A stretch of 58,281 nucleotides of DNA, from the NCBI RefSeq assembly GCF_003205575.1, contig NZ_PYBW01000035.1:374-58654 (forward strand), given 5' to 3'. The position numbers were made by a program, and so were the translations under genes. Of the stretch, positions 1 to 7,842 are shown piece by piece. How positions within the stretch are numbered: the stretch's first letter is position 1; every line of letters begins with the position of its first letter. The notes beneath the pieces are model-generated. The model made no database searches and was not told where the DNA came from. It saw only the letters and a program-made list of their open reading frames with translations. Source of the DNA: Streptomyces tateyamensis (lineage in GTDB: Bacteria; Actinomycetota; Actinomycetes; Streptomycetales; Streptomycetaceae).

Positions 1-1633
1 TGGCCTCGGCGCGCACCGCCTGCAGCATCGCCGGGATCATGTTGGAGCCGTCCCGGGCGGCCGCCAGCATCGCGTCCAGCCCGGCCCGCACCGCCGCCTC
101 GTCGCGCGCGGCCCGGCGCTCGGCCAGCACCCGCACCTGCTCGCGCTCCACCTCGTGGCTGACCCGCAGGATCTCCAGCTCCGGGGTGACCGACTTGGGG
201 AAGCAGTTGACCCCGACCACCCGCTTGGCGCCCTTCTCCACCTGCTGCTGGTACTGGAAGGCGGCCTCGGCGATCTCGCCGGTGAACCAGCCCTCCTCGA
301 TCCCGCGCAGGATGCCCGCGGTCATCGGCCCGATCGGGTGGTCCTCGCCGCCCTTGGCGAGGCCGCCCTTCTCCAGGATCCGGGCGAAGATCTCCTCGGC
401 CTGCGCCTCGATCCGGTCGGTCAGCGCCTCCACGTACCAGGAGCCGCCCAGCGGGTCGGCCACGTTGGCCACCCCGGTCTCCTCCATCAGCACCTGCTGG
501 GTGCGCAGCGCGATCTCCGCGGCCTGCTCGCTGGGCAGCGCCAGCGTCTCGTCCAGGGCGTTGGTGTGCAGCGAGTTGGTACCGCCGAGCACCGCCGCCA
601 GCGCCTCCACCGCGGTGCGCACCACGTTGTTGTAGGGCTGCTGGGCGGTCAGCGAGACGCCGGCCGTCTGGGTGTGGAAGCGCAGCCACTGCGCCTTCTC
701 GGTCTTGGCCCCGTACCGCTCGCGCAGCCAGCGGGCCCAGATCCGGCGGGCCGCGCGGAACTTGGCGATCTCCTCGAAGAAGTCCAGGTGGGCGTCGAAG
801 AAGAAGGACAGGCCGGGGGCGAAGACGTCCACGTCCAGGCCGCGGGACAGGCCCAGCTCCACGTAGCCGAAGCCGTCGGCCAGCGTGTAGGCGAGCTCCT
901 GGGCGGCCGTGGCCCCGGCCTCGCGGATGTGGTAGCCGGAGACCGAGAGCGGCTTGTAGGCGGGGATGCCCTCGGCGCAGTACTCCATCAGGTCGCCGAT
1001 CAGGCGCAGGTGCGGCTCGGGCGCGAAGAGCCACTCCTTCTGCGCGATGTACTCCTTGAAGATGTCGGTCTGCAGGGTGCCGTTGAGCACGCCCGGGTCG
1101 ACTCCCTGGCGCTCGGCGGCCACCAGGTACATGCAGAAGATCGGCACCGCCGGACCGCTGATCGTCATCGAGGTGGTGACCTCGCCCAGCGGGATGCCGT
1201 CGAACAGCACCTCCATGTCGGCGGCCGAGTCGATCGCCACCCCGCAGTGGCCGACCTCACCGAGCGACTTGCCGTCGTCGGAGTCGTAGCCCATCAGGGT
1301 GGGCATGTCGAAGGCGACCGAGAGCCCGCCGCCGCCGGCCTCCAGGATCATCTTGTAGCGCTCGTTGGTCTGCTGGGCGTTGCCGAACCCGGCGAACTGG
1401 CGGATGGTCCAGTTCCGGCCGCGGTAGCCGGTCGCGTGCAGGCCGCGGGTGTACGGGTACTCCCCGGGCCAGCCGATCCGCTCGAAGCCCTCCTGGTCCT
1501 GGCCGGCCGGCGGGCCGTACACCGGCTCGACCTCCTCGCCCGACAGGGTGGTGAAGTCGGCATCGCGCTTGCGGGCGCTGTCGTAGCGCTGCTGCCAGCG
1601 CTGCCTGCCGCGCTCGATCTCCTCGGCGTCCAT
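1..1633 (-). CDS. icmA: Isobutyryl-CoA mutase large subunit IcmA (3' end cut by window edge)
   Basis: Large, substrate-binding subunit of an adenosylcobalamin-dependent acyl-CoA mutase that interconverts isobutyryl-CoA and n-butyryl-CoA. 544 residues are visible; the family is about 566, so about 20 C-terminal residues lie beyond base 1. The start is ATG at 1633 ([18 protein letters not shown]), with GGAG upstream. The substrate-specificity pair is readable: Phe80 in TIRQFAGF and Gln198 in KEYIAQKEW, where methylmalonyl-CoA mutases have Tyr and Arg (Tyr89/Arg207, P. shermanii numbering). This points to a branched C4 substrate with no free carboxylate. No B12-binding domain is present; that lies on a separate small subunit (IcmB) not in this window. 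MeaB, the epimerase and the adenosyltransferase nearby fit B12 metabolism. A striking double palindrome precedes it. Confidence 0.93.
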   Translation of the reverse strand, partial: MDAEEIERGRQRWQQRYDSARKRDADFTTLSGEEVEPVYGPPAGQDQEGFERIGWPGEYPYTRGLHATGYRGRNWTIRQFAGFGNAQQTNERYKMILEAGGGGLSVAFDMPTLMGYDSDDGKSLGEVGHCGVAIDSAADMEVLFDGIPLGEVTTSMTISGPAVPIFCMYLVAAERQGVDPGVLNGTLQTDIFKEYIAQKEWLFAPEPHLRLIGDLMEYCAEGIPAYKPLSVSGYHIREAGATAAQELAYTLADGFGYVELGLSRGLDVDVFAPGLSFFFDAHLDFFEEIAKFRAARRIWARWLRERYGAKTEKAQWLRFHTQTAGVSLTAQQPYNNVVRTAVEALAAVLGGTNSLHTNALDETLALPSEQAAEIALRTQQVLMEETGVANVADPLGGSWYVEALTDRIEAQAEEIFARILEKGGLAKGGEDHPIGPMTAGILRGIEEGWFTGEIAEAAFQYQQQVEKGAKRVVGVNCFPKSVTPELEILRVSHEVEREQVRVLAERRAARDEAAVRAGLDAMLAAARDGSNMIPAMLQAVRAEA

Positions 1634-1653
1634 GGGCTCCGCTCCGGGTCAGG

Positions 1654-1692
1654 TAGTAGGACGTCCTAGAAATTTACTCGGACGTCCTACTA
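1654..1692 (-). promoter_or_regulatory. Double palindromic operator upstream of icmA
   Basis: The 12-bp palindrome TAGGACGTCCTA (1657-1668) is followed by a near copy, CGGACGTCCTA (1679-1689). The centres are 21 bp apart, two helical turns. The outer arms (TAGTAGGACGTCC and GGACGTCCTACTA) also form one larger inverted repeat. It lies 21-59 bases upstream of the icmA ATG in a short AT-rich patch, so it is probably a repressor site over the icmA promoter, most likely bound by two dimers of a TetR-type acyl-CoA-responsive protein. The regulator is not identifiable from this window. Confidence 0.7.
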
Positions 1693-1713
1693 TTTGTCGA
1701 TGGCTCGCCGGAC

Positions 1714-1750
1714 GCGACAGGCCCCCGCCGGTCCGGCGGGGGCCTGTCGC
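1714..1750 (-). terminator. Strong intrinsic hairpin after the DUF3817 gene
   Basis: A perfect 18-bp inverted repeat (1714-1731 pairs with 1733-1750) sits 17 bases beyond the stop of the DUF3817 gene at 1767. It also insulates the icmA operator from the upstream minus-strand cluster. There is no U-run, as is common in high-GC actinomycetes. Confidence 0.8.
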
Positions 1751-1766
1751 GTGCGGTGCGGGGTGC

Positions 1767-2105
1767 TCAGGCGCTGACCGGCTGCTTCGCGGGGGCGGCC
1801 GCCCCGGCCGCGGCGGCCTCGCGGACCACCCGGCGCTCGGCGACGAACGAGGCGAACGGGATGCAGCCCGCCGCCAGGGTGAAGAGCAGCCGGCCCAGCG
1901 GCCACTTGAGCTTCTGGCCGAGCAGGAAGGTCACCACGAAGTACCCGATGTACAGGTAGCCGTGCAGCATGGCCACGTAGGTGGTCAGGTCCTTGGCGCC
2001 GCCGAAGCCGTACTTCGCGATCATGAAGCCGCAGAAGATCAGCAGCGCGCAACCGGTGGCGATGGCCAGCGCCCGGTACCAGGCGAGCAGGGGGGAGGGC
2101 TTCAT
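1767..2105 (-). CDS. DUF3817 small membrane protein (copy A)
   Basis: 112-residue integral membrane protein of the DUF3817 family (function unknown). Three hydrophobic segments are visible at about residues 12-32, 42-62 and 70-90. Family landmarks include HGYLYIGY in the second segment and the closing FVAERR. The start is ATG at 2105, with a short Ala-rich tail. It is the last gene of a three-gene minus-strand cluster, DUF3817 copy B - MarR - DUF3817 copy A, and ends in a strong hairpin. The two DUF3817 copies are diverged paralogues. A link between these proteins and the MarR regulator is inferred only from position. Confidence 0.85.
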   Translation of the reverse strand: MKPSPLLAWYRALAIATGCALLIFCGFMIAKYGFGGAKDLTTYVAMLHGYLYIGYFVVTFLLGQKLKWPLGRLLFTLAAGCIPFASFVAERRVVREAAAAGAAAPAKQPVSA

Positions 2106-2154
2106 GAGGGGCGGCCTTCGGCTAGACAGACGGGCAAGAAGAGGGTAACCGCCT

Positions 2155-2718
2155 TTACGGGGCGGCCTCGGCGGGGGTCGCAGCGGGGGTCTCGTCGACC
2201 GGCTCGGCCGGGGTGTCGGCGAAGTCGCCGGCCGCCACCCGCAGCGGCTTGAGCAGGTCGAACACCTGGCGGCACTGCTCCTCGTCGTAGCTCTCCAGGC
2301 CGAACTCGATGGCCATCAGCTCGCGGGTGGCCCGCTCCACCACCTCGCGCCCGCGCGGCGTGATCGTGGCCAGCACCCCGCGCCCGTCCAGCGGGTTGGG
2401 CCGCCGGGAGACCAGTCCGGCCTTCTCCAGCCGGTCCACCGTGTTGGTCACGCTGGTCGGATGGACCATCAGCCGCTCGCCGATCTTGGACAGTGACAGC
2501 TCGCCGGTCCGACTGAACGTCAGCAGCACCAGCGCCTCGTACCGGGCGAAGGTCAGCCCGTACGGCTTGACCACCGCGTCCACCCGGCCCAGCAGGATCT
2601 GGTGGGCGCGCATCACCGAGGTGATCGCCGCCATCGCGGGCACCTGGCCCCAGCGCCGGGTCCAGAGCTGGTCGGCGCGGGCGATCGGGTCGAAGTCGAG
2701 CGAGAGGGGTTTGGCCAC
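2155..2718 (-). CDS. MarR-family transcriptional regulator
   Basis: 187-residue winged-helix regulator. The MarR core is clear: an N-terminal dimerisation helix (IARADQLWTRRWG and following), recognition helix region HPTSVTNTVDRLEKAGLV, and a wing with the basic RRPNPLDGRG stretch. GTG at 2718 is chosen as start because it opens the conserved MAKPLSLDFDPIARAD block typical of streptomycete homologues; the GAGGAG just before it is unusually close. A longer in-frame reading continues far upstream without stop but lacks any recognisable sequence. The C-terminus carries an acidic, Pro/Ala-rich tail. It lies between two DUF3817 membrane genes on the same strand (spacing about 50 bases), so the three may be co-transcribed. 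The ligand is unknown. Confidence 0.88.
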   Translation of the reverse strand: MAKPLSLDFDPIARADQLWTRRWGQVPAMAAITSVMRAHQILLGRVDAVVKPYGLTFARYEALVLLTFSRTGELSLSKIGERLMVHPTSVTNTVDRLEKAGLVSRRPNPLDGRGVLATITPRGREVVERATRELMAIEFGLESYDEEQCRQVFDLLKPLRVAAGDFADTPAEPVDETPAATPAEAAP

Positions 2719-2774
2719 CTCCTCACCGTACCGGCGGGCCGCCGGGCGGTTGCCGGGCGGCCCGCATGGTGGGA

Positions 2775-3092
2775 TCAGGCCGTGGCTGCGGCTGCCACCG
2801 GCTCGCCGCGCTCCTCCTTGGCCAGCATCCGCTCGGCGAAGAAGCCGCCGGTGGGCAGCACCGACAGGACCAGCAGCAGCAGCGCCCGCTTGGCGGTCCA
2901 CTTCTGCTTCTGCCAGGCCAGGCCGAGGAAGGCCACGTAGGCGATGAAGAGCATGCCGTGGACCATGCCCATCACCGGCACCGCGTCGAAGCTGGTGGTC
3001 CGCTTCAGCACCGAGCAGACCAGCAGGAGGATGAAGGACAGGCCCTCGGGGCCGGAGACGAGTCGCAGCCGGTGGGCGGCACTGTTCTGCAT
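2775..3092 (-). CDS. DUF3817 small membrane protein (copy B)
   Basis: 105-residue DUF3817 membrane protein, start ATG at 3092 (MQNSAAHRLRLVSG). It shows the family signatures EGLSFILLL, the PVMGMVHGMLFIAY segment and GGFFAER near the end, with three predicted membrane helices. It resembles the 112-residue copy at 1767-2105 in the HG-x-L-x-I-x-Y and F-x-AER motifs but is otherwise diverged. It is the first gene of the minus-strand cluster that continues with a MarR regulator. The function of the family is not known. Confidence 0.85.
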   Translation of the reverse strand: MQNSAAHRLRLVSGPEGLSFILLLVCSVLKRTTSFDAVPVMGMVHGMLFIAYVAFLGLAWQKQKWTAKRALLLLVLSVLPTGGFFAERMLAKEERGEPVAAAATA

Positions 3093-3297
3093 GGCGGGGT
3101 ACCTCACGGAGGACGACGGGGGCAGCGCTTGTGAACCGGGGCACAAGCCGTCGCCCATTATGGGCGCCGCCCGCCCGGCGACCACCGCCGGGGGCCCCGC
3201 GGGTGCCGGAGGTCACAGTCGTGGTGGCCGCTCGGACGGCCTCGCTATCCTGCTGCCGCACGGCCCGGTGGCGGGCCAGAAACCGGGGGGACACACC

Positions 3298-4083
3298 TTG
3301 TTCAAGCACGACTGGAACCGCCGCACCTGCGCCCGGCGCGGCCACCTGACCTACGCACCCACCGAGCCGGCCCTGCGCGAGCGGCTGCACGTGGCCACCG
3401 CGGCCGGCGAGGCCTGGCGCTGCCTGCGCTGTGGGGACTTCGCCCTGGGCGCCCCGCACGGCTCGGGGCCGGCCGACCAGGCGCCGCTGGTGCCCCGCGG
3501 CAAGGCGCTGCGCGACCTGTTCGTGCTGCGCTTCCTGGCGGTGGAGCGGGCGCTGCGCGGCGTGCTGGGCATCCTGGTCGCCTGGGCGGTCTGGCGGTTC
3601 GCCAACAGCCAGGACGCGGTGCACCTGCTGTTCGACCGCAACCTGACGGTCTTCCGCCCGGTGGCCGACCACTTCCACTGGGACCTGGAGCACTCCTCGG
3701 TGGTCGACACCATCCGCAGGACCTTCGACTACAAGAAGACCACCCTGACCTACGTGGCCGGCGGCGTGCTGGCCTACTCGCTGATCGAACTGGTCGAGGG
3801 CGTGGGCCTGTGGTTGAACAAGCGCTGGGCGGAGTACCTGGCGGTGATCGCCACCGCCGCCTTCCTCCCGCTGGAGGGGATGGAGCTGATCCACCACGTC
3901 AGCCCGGTCAAGCTGGTGACCATCGCGGTCAACGTCGCCGCCGTACTGTGGATCCTGCTCTCCAAGCGGCTGTTCGGCCTGCGCGGCGGCCACCGGGCGT
4001 TCGAGGCGCAGCGGCACTCGGCCTCGCTGCTGGAGGTGGAGCGGGCCGCGGTCGCGGCGCCGTCGCAGACCACGGCGGCCTGA
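3298..4083 (+). CDS. DUF2127 membrane protein with N-terminal zinc-ribbon-like motif
   Basis: 261-residue protein read from TTG at 3298, which has a GGGGGG ribosome-binding site seven bases upstream; a GTG 30 bases earlier is the alternative. The first 50 residues carry a Cys/His pattern (C11-x4-H16, then C42-x2-C45) that looks like a small zinc ribbon. The rest is a DUF2127-type membrane domain with about four hydrophobic segments, including LRGVLGILVAWAVWRF, YVAGGVLAYSLIELVEGVGL and LAVIATAAFLPLEGMEL. The Cys/His pattern is seen directly; zinc binding is inferred. It is divergent from the DUF3817/MarR cluster and upstream of a second MarR gene. Function unknown. Confidence 0.82.
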   Translation: MFKHDWNRRTCARRGHLTYAPTEPALRERLHVATAAGEAWRCLRCGDFALGAPHGSGPADQAPLVPRGKALRDLFVLRFLAVERALRGVLGILVAWAVWRFANSQDAVHLLFDRNLTVFRPVADHFHWDLEHSSVVDTIRRTFDYKKTTLTYVAGGVLAYSLIELVEGVGLWLNKRWAEYLAVIATAAFLPLEGMELIHHVSPVKLVTIAVNVAAVLWILLSKRLFGLRGGHRAFEAQRHSASLLEVERAAVAAPSQTTAA

Positions 4084-4114
4084 ACCGCGGCGGCCCGGAC
4101 GGCGGGAACCTGAA

Positions 4115-4146
4115 GTTGTAGAAAATTGAACAACCTCGGGTATCAT
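4115..4146 (+). promoter_or_regulatory. Candidate promoter and MarR-type operator
   Basis: Inverted repeat GTTGT (4115-4119) / ACAAC (4130-4134) with a 10-base AT-rich spacer, the layout of many MarR boxes. It overlaps a possible -35 (TTGTAG, 4116-4121); a TATCAT -10 (4141-4146) follows after 19 bases. A transcript from this promoter would begin close to ATG 4154. Autoregulation by the adjacent MarR protein is the simplest reading. Confidence 0.5.
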
Positions 4147-4153
4147 GAACGAC

Positions 4154-4660
4154 ATGGACACGCACGCCACCGAGCCGGCCGCCGACCCCGCCGAGGACGA
4201 CGCCCCCTGGCTGACTGCCCGGGAGCAGCGGCTGTGGCGCGCCCACCTCGAGGTCAGCAAGCTGCTGGAGTACCAGCTCAGCCGCGAACTCCAGCAGCAC
4301 GACCTGGCGATCAACGACTACGAGATCCTGGTGGTGCTCTCCGAGTCCCCCGACCGGCGGATGCGGATGACCGACCTGGCCACCGCCACGCTGCAGTCCA
4401 AGAGCCGGCTCTCGCACCAGATCACCCGGATGGAGAGCGCCGGCCTGGTGCTGCGCCAGGAGTGCCCGGGCGACCGGCGCGGCCTGTTCGCGCACCTGAC
4501 CGAGCAGGGCTGGCAGACGCTGCGCAAGGTCGCCCCGGACCACGTGCGCAGCGTCCGCGCCCACTTCATCGACCGCTTCGAGGACGACCAGCTGGACGCC
4601 CTGTTCGAGGCGCTGGCCCCGATCGCCGAGCACCTGCGCGGGCTGCGCGGCCGGGGCTGA
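4154..4660 (+). CDS. MarR-family transcriptional regulator
   Basis: 168-residue MarR regulator. The helix-turn-helix is in MTDLATATLQSKSRLSHQ, and the wing contains RQECPGDRRGLFAHLTEQG. Two in-frame ATGs exist, 4145 and 4154. Neither has a Shine-Dalgarno sequence; 4154 is preferred because a -10-like TATCAT ends at 4146, which would place the 5' end of the RNA at the 4154 codon (leaderless). An inverted repeat upstream suggests autorepression. It converges with meaB with a 19-base gap. The regulated genes may include the preceding DUF2127 gene. Ligand unknown. Confidence 0.88.
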   Translation: MDTHATEPAADPAEDDAPWLTAREQRLWRAHLEVSKLLEYQLSRELQQHDLAINDYEILVVLSESPDRRMRMTDLATATLQSKSRLSHQITRMESAGLVLRQECPGDRRGLFAHLTEQGWQTLRKVAPDHVRSVRAHFIDRFEDDQLDALFEALAPIAEHLRGLRGRG

Positions 4661-4679
4661 CCACCCGTCGGGCCCGGCC

Positions 4680-5636
4680 CTAACGGTCCGTCACGCCGGC
4701 CACCAGCCGGTCCGCCGCGCCGTACGGGTCCAGCCGGCCGTCGGCCACCTGCTCGGCCAGCGCGTCCAACTGCCGGTCGCCGCGCAGGTCGCCGATCCGC
4801 GAGCGCAGCTGGGCCAGCGCGATCACCTCGATCTCCTGCGCCGCCCGGCGCCGCCGCCGTGCGGCCAGCTCGCCGTGCTCCTCCAGCCAGGCGCGGTGCT
4901 TCTCCAGCGCCTCGACCACCTCGTCGACGCCCTCGCCGCGGGCCGCCACCGTCTTGACGATCGGCGGGCGCCAGTCGCCCGGCCCGCGCGCCTCGCCCAG
5001 CCCCAGCATGTGGCCCAGCTCCCGGGCGGTGGCGTCGGCGCCGTCCCGGTCCGCCTTGTTGACCACGAACACGTCGCCGATCTCCAGGATGCCCGCCTTG
5101 GCGGCCTGGATCCCGTCGCCCATCCCCGGCGCCAGCAGCACCACGGTGGTGTCGGCCTGCGCGGCCACCTCCACCTCGGACTGGCCGACCCCGACGGTCT
5201 CCACCAGGATCACCTCGCAGCCGGCCGCGTCCAGCACCCGCAGCGCCTGCGGCGCCGTCCAGGACAGGCCGCCCAGGTGGCCGCGGGTGGCCATCGAGCG
5301 GATGAACACCTCCGGGTCGGTGGCGTGGTCCTGCATCCGCACCCGGTCGCCGAGCAGCGCACCGCCGGAGAACGGCGAGGAGGGGTCGACCGCCAGCACT
5401 CCCACCCGCTTGCCGAGCCGGCGGTAGGCCGACACCAGCGCCGAGGTGGACGTCGACTTCCCGACCCCGGGCGAGCCGGTCAGCCCCACGGTGTAGGCCT
5501 GCCCGGTGTACGGCGCCAGCGCCGCCATCGCCTCGCGCAGCTGCGGCGCGGCGTTCTCGACCAGCGAGATCAGCCGGGCCACCGCCCGCGGACGGCCCGC
5601 GCGGGCCTGCTCGACCAGGGTCGGTACGTCGATCAT
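4680..5636 (-). CDS. meaB: Methylmalonyl/isobutyryl-CoA mutase-associated GTPase MeaB
   Basis: 318-residue G3E-family P-loop GTPase that protects B12-dependent acyl-CoA mutases and gates adenosylcobalamin loading. Visible motifs are Walker A GSPGVGKS (54-61), the switch/Walker B stretch ETVGVGQSE (146-154) and the guanine-specificity motif NKAD (193-196). The start is ATG at 5636. It is transcribed in the same direction as, and 32 bases downstream of, the thiolase gene, which suggests a two-gene operon. Partners here would be the icmA product and methylmalonyl-CoA mutase encoded elsewhere. Older annotations of this family as an arginine/lysine transport ATPase are wrong. Confidence 0.95.
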   Translation of the reverse strand: MIDVPTLVEQARAGRPRAVARLISLVENAAPQLREAMAALAPYTGQAYTVGLTGSPGVGKSTSTSALVSAYRRLGKRVGVLAVDPSSPFSGGALLGDRVRMQDHATDPEVFIRSMATRGHLGGLSWTAPQALRVLDAAGCEVILVETVGVGQSEVEVAAQADTTVVLLAPGMGDGIQAAKAGILEIGDVFVVNKADRDGADATARELGHMLGLGEARGPGDWRPPIVKTVAARGEGVDEVVEALEKHRAWLEEHGELAARRRRRAAQEIEVIALAQLRSRIGDLRGDRQLDALAEQVADGRLDPYGAADRLVAGVTDR

Positions 5637-5668
5637 GGAACGGTCTCTCCCCTTCGCGTCGGGCGCCG

Positions 5669-6874
5669 TCAGGCCTTGGGCACCCGGATGATCAGCGCGT
5701 CGCCCTGGCCGCCGCCGCCGCACAGCGCGGCCACGCCGGTGCCGCCGCCGCGCCGGCCCAGCTCGAGCGCCAGGTGGAGCACCACCCGGGCGCCGGACAT
5801 GCCGATCGGGTGACCCAGCGCGATCGCCCCGCCGTTGACGTTGACGATGTCGGCGCTGACGCCCAGGTCGGCGGTCGACTGGTGGGCCACCGCGGCGAAG
5901 GCCTCGTTGATCTCGATCAGGTCGAGGTCCGCGACCGTGATGCCCTCCTTGGCCACCGCATGCTTGATGGCGTTGGACGGCTGGGACTGCAGCGAGTTGT
6001 CCGGGCCGGCCACGTTGCCGTGGGCGCCGATCTCGGCGATCCAGCTCAGGCCCAGCTCCTCGGCCTTGGCCTTGCTCATCACGACCACCGCGGCGGCGCC
6101 GTCGGAGATCTGCGAGGAGGTGCCGGCGGTGATCGTTCCGTCCTTGGTGAAGGCCGGGCGCAGCTTGGCCAGCGTCTCCACCGTGGTCTCGCCGCGGATG
6201 CCCTCGTCCTGCGAGAACAGCACCGGCTCGCCCTTGCGCTGCGGGATCTCCACCGGGACGATCTCGGCGTCGAAGACGCCGTTCTTCTGCGCGGCGGCGG
6301 CCCGCTGGTGCGAGCGGGCGGCGATCTCGTCCTGCACCTCGCGGCCGATGCCAAGGCGGGTGTTGTGCTTCTCGGTCGACTCGCCCATCGGGATGTTCTC
6401 GTAGGCGTCGGTCAGGCCGTCGTGCGCCATCGCGTCCAGCAGCTGGATCGCGCCGTACTTGTAGCCCTCGCGGGACTTGGGCAGCAGGTGGGGGGCGTTG
6501 GTCATCGACTCCTGGCCGCCGGCCACCACGATGTCGAACTCGCCGGCCCGGATCAGCTGGTCGGCCAGCGCGATGGCGTCCAGGCCGGACAGGCAGACCT
6601 TGTTGATGGTCAGCGCCGGCACGTTCAGCGGGATGCCGGCGGCCACGGCGGCCTGGCGGGCCGGGATCTGGCCCGCGCCGGCCTGCAGCACCTGGCCCAT
6701 GATCACGTACTGGACCTGGTCGCCGGTCACCCCGGCCCGCTCCAGGGCGGCCTTGATCGCGAAGCCGCCGAGCTGGGCGCCGGAGAAGTCCTTCAGCGAG
6801 CCGAGCAGTCGGCCCATCGGGGTACGGGCTCCCGCGACGATCACGGAGGTGGTAGCGGTGGAAGCGGTAGGCAT
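5669..6874 (-). CDS. Acetyl-CoA C-acetyltransferase (thiolase)
   Basis: 401-residue biosynthetic-type thiolase that condenses two acetyl-CoA to acetoacetyl-CoA or runs the reverse cleavage. The acyl-accepting Cys94 is in [10 protein letters not shown], the catalytic His in [10 protein letters not shown], and the C-terminal Cys in [10 protein letters not shown]. The start is ATG at 6874 ([21 protein letters not shown]). It precedes meaB on the same strand and is divergent from the epimerase gene. The same thiolase/epimerase pairing is known in mycobacteria (fadA4 region), so it is part of an old gene order. It may supply acetoacetyl-CoA to the hydroxyacyl-CoA dehydrogenase at 22.9 kb, but that link is inference. 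Confidence 0.95.
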   Translation of the reverse strand: MPTASTATTSVIVAGARTPMGRLLGSLKDFSGAQLGGFAIKAALERAGVTGDQVQYVIMGQVLQAGAGQIPARQAAVAAGIPLNVPALTINKVCLSGLDAIALADQLIRAGEFDIVVAGGQESMTNAPHLLPKSREGYKYGAIQLLDAMAHDGLTDAYENIPMGESTEKHNTRLGIGREVQDEIAARSHQRAAAAQKNGVFDAEIVPVEIPQRKGEPVLFSQDEGIRGETTVETLAKLRPAFTKDGTITAGTSSQISDGAAAVVVMSKAKAEELGLSWIAEIGAHGNVAGPDNSLQSQPSNAIKHAVAKEGITVADLDLIEINEAFAAVAHQSTADLGVSADIVNVNGGAIALGHPIGMSGARVVLHLALELGRRGGGTGVAALCGGGGQGDALIIRVPKA

Positions 6875-7084
6875 GGCACGAGCCCCTTCGCACGTTCGGC
6901 CAACGAGTCCGTCCGGCGGTGAGGCACGACGACGGGCCCGGGGAGAGGGATGCTGCTCAATGTACTGACGTGTAACCCGGGCGTCACCGCACCTTCGGTG
7001 TGATCAGGCTCGCACGCGGCCCGCTGGCGCCCGCCCGGGCAGCTGCGCTGCACTGGTCCGACCCCATCCCTCAGGAGGCTTGAC

Positions 7085-7519
7085 GTGTTGACCCGGATCG
7101 ACCACATCGGCATCGCCTGCTTCGACCTCGACAAGACGGTCGAGTTCTACCGTGCCACCTACGGCTTCGAGGTGTTCCACAGCGAGGTGAACGAGGAGCA
7201 GGGCGTGCGCGAGGCCATGCTCAAGATCAACGACACCGACGACGGCGGGGCCTCCTACCTCCAGCTGCTGGAGCCCACCCGCGAGGACTCCACGGTGGCC
7301 AAGTGGCTGGCCAAGAACGGTGAGGGCGTCCACCACATCGCCTTCGGCACCGCCGACGTCGACGGGGACGCCGCGGACATCAAGGCCAAGGGCGTGCGGG
7401 TGCTCTACGAGGAGCCCCGGCGCGGCTCGATGGGTTCGCGGATCACCTTCCTGCACCCGAAGGACTGCGGCGGCGTGCTGACCGAGCTGGTCACCTCCGC
7501 GGAGTCGGACGGCCACTGA
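7085..7519 (+). CDS. mce: Methylmalonyl-CoA epimerase
   Basis: 144-residue glyoxalase/VOC-fold metalloenzyme that interconverts (2R)- and (2S)-methylmalonyl-CoA, linking the mutase to propionyl-CoA carboxylase. All four metal ligands are visible: His7 in RIDHIGIA, Gln60 in YLQLLEP, His84 in VHHIAFG and Glu134 in LTELV. GTG at 7085 is the start, with AGGAGG at 7073-7078. It is divergent from the thiolase gene across a 210-base promoter region and immediately precedes scy. Confidence 0.96.
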   Translation: MLTRIDHIGIACFDLDKTVEFYRATYGFEVFHSEVNEEQGVREAMLKINDTDDGGASYLQLLEPTREDSTVAKWLAKNGEGVHHIAFGTADVDGDAADIKAKGVRVLYEEPRRGSMGSRITFLHPKDCGGVLTELVTSAESDGH

Positions 7520-7555
7520 CCCGTCGGTAACCTGTCCAACCCCGGCCCTGCCCGG

Positions 7556-7583
7556 TTACAGGCCCGCTCCGGCCCACTACACT
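7556..7583 (+). promoter_or_regulatory. Candidate vegetative promoter for scy
   Basis: TTACAG (7556-7561) and TACACT (7578-7583), spaced 16 bases, fit a HrdB-type promoter. It lies about 260 bases before the scy start, leaving a long leader. The rest of the 7520-7842 gap shows no gene and only weak inverted repeats. Confidence 0.45.
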
Positions 7584-7842
7584 GCCCAGGGTCGCGGGGA
7601 GTCCGAATCCAGGGCACGGCTGAACGGTCGCAGTTCGGATCTGTCACCATTCTCCACAGGCAAGAGTTCGCCCAGGAGTCCGAACCGGTCCCGGGAGCGC
7701 GGTCACCGCGCCCCACCGGCCACGACTCCGACCACGGCCCGGGTTTCGCCCGCGCGACCGCGGATGCAAGGACCGGATCACCCGGCCCCGATGGGGCCGG
7801 CACCGGTCGAGGACGCGACCAGGAGATGGATGGGACCGCGCA

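Noticed and set aside
2719..4314. Upstream extension of the MarR frame on the minus strand to 4314
   Set aside because: The extension reads antisense through the DUF2127 gene and out of frame through DUF3817. Conserved MarR sequence starts at the GTG at 2718.
5637..6893. Fusion of MeaB with upstream sequence in one open frame
   Set aside because: The upstream part is the thiolase gene read out of frame. ATG 5636 begins the MeaB similarity.
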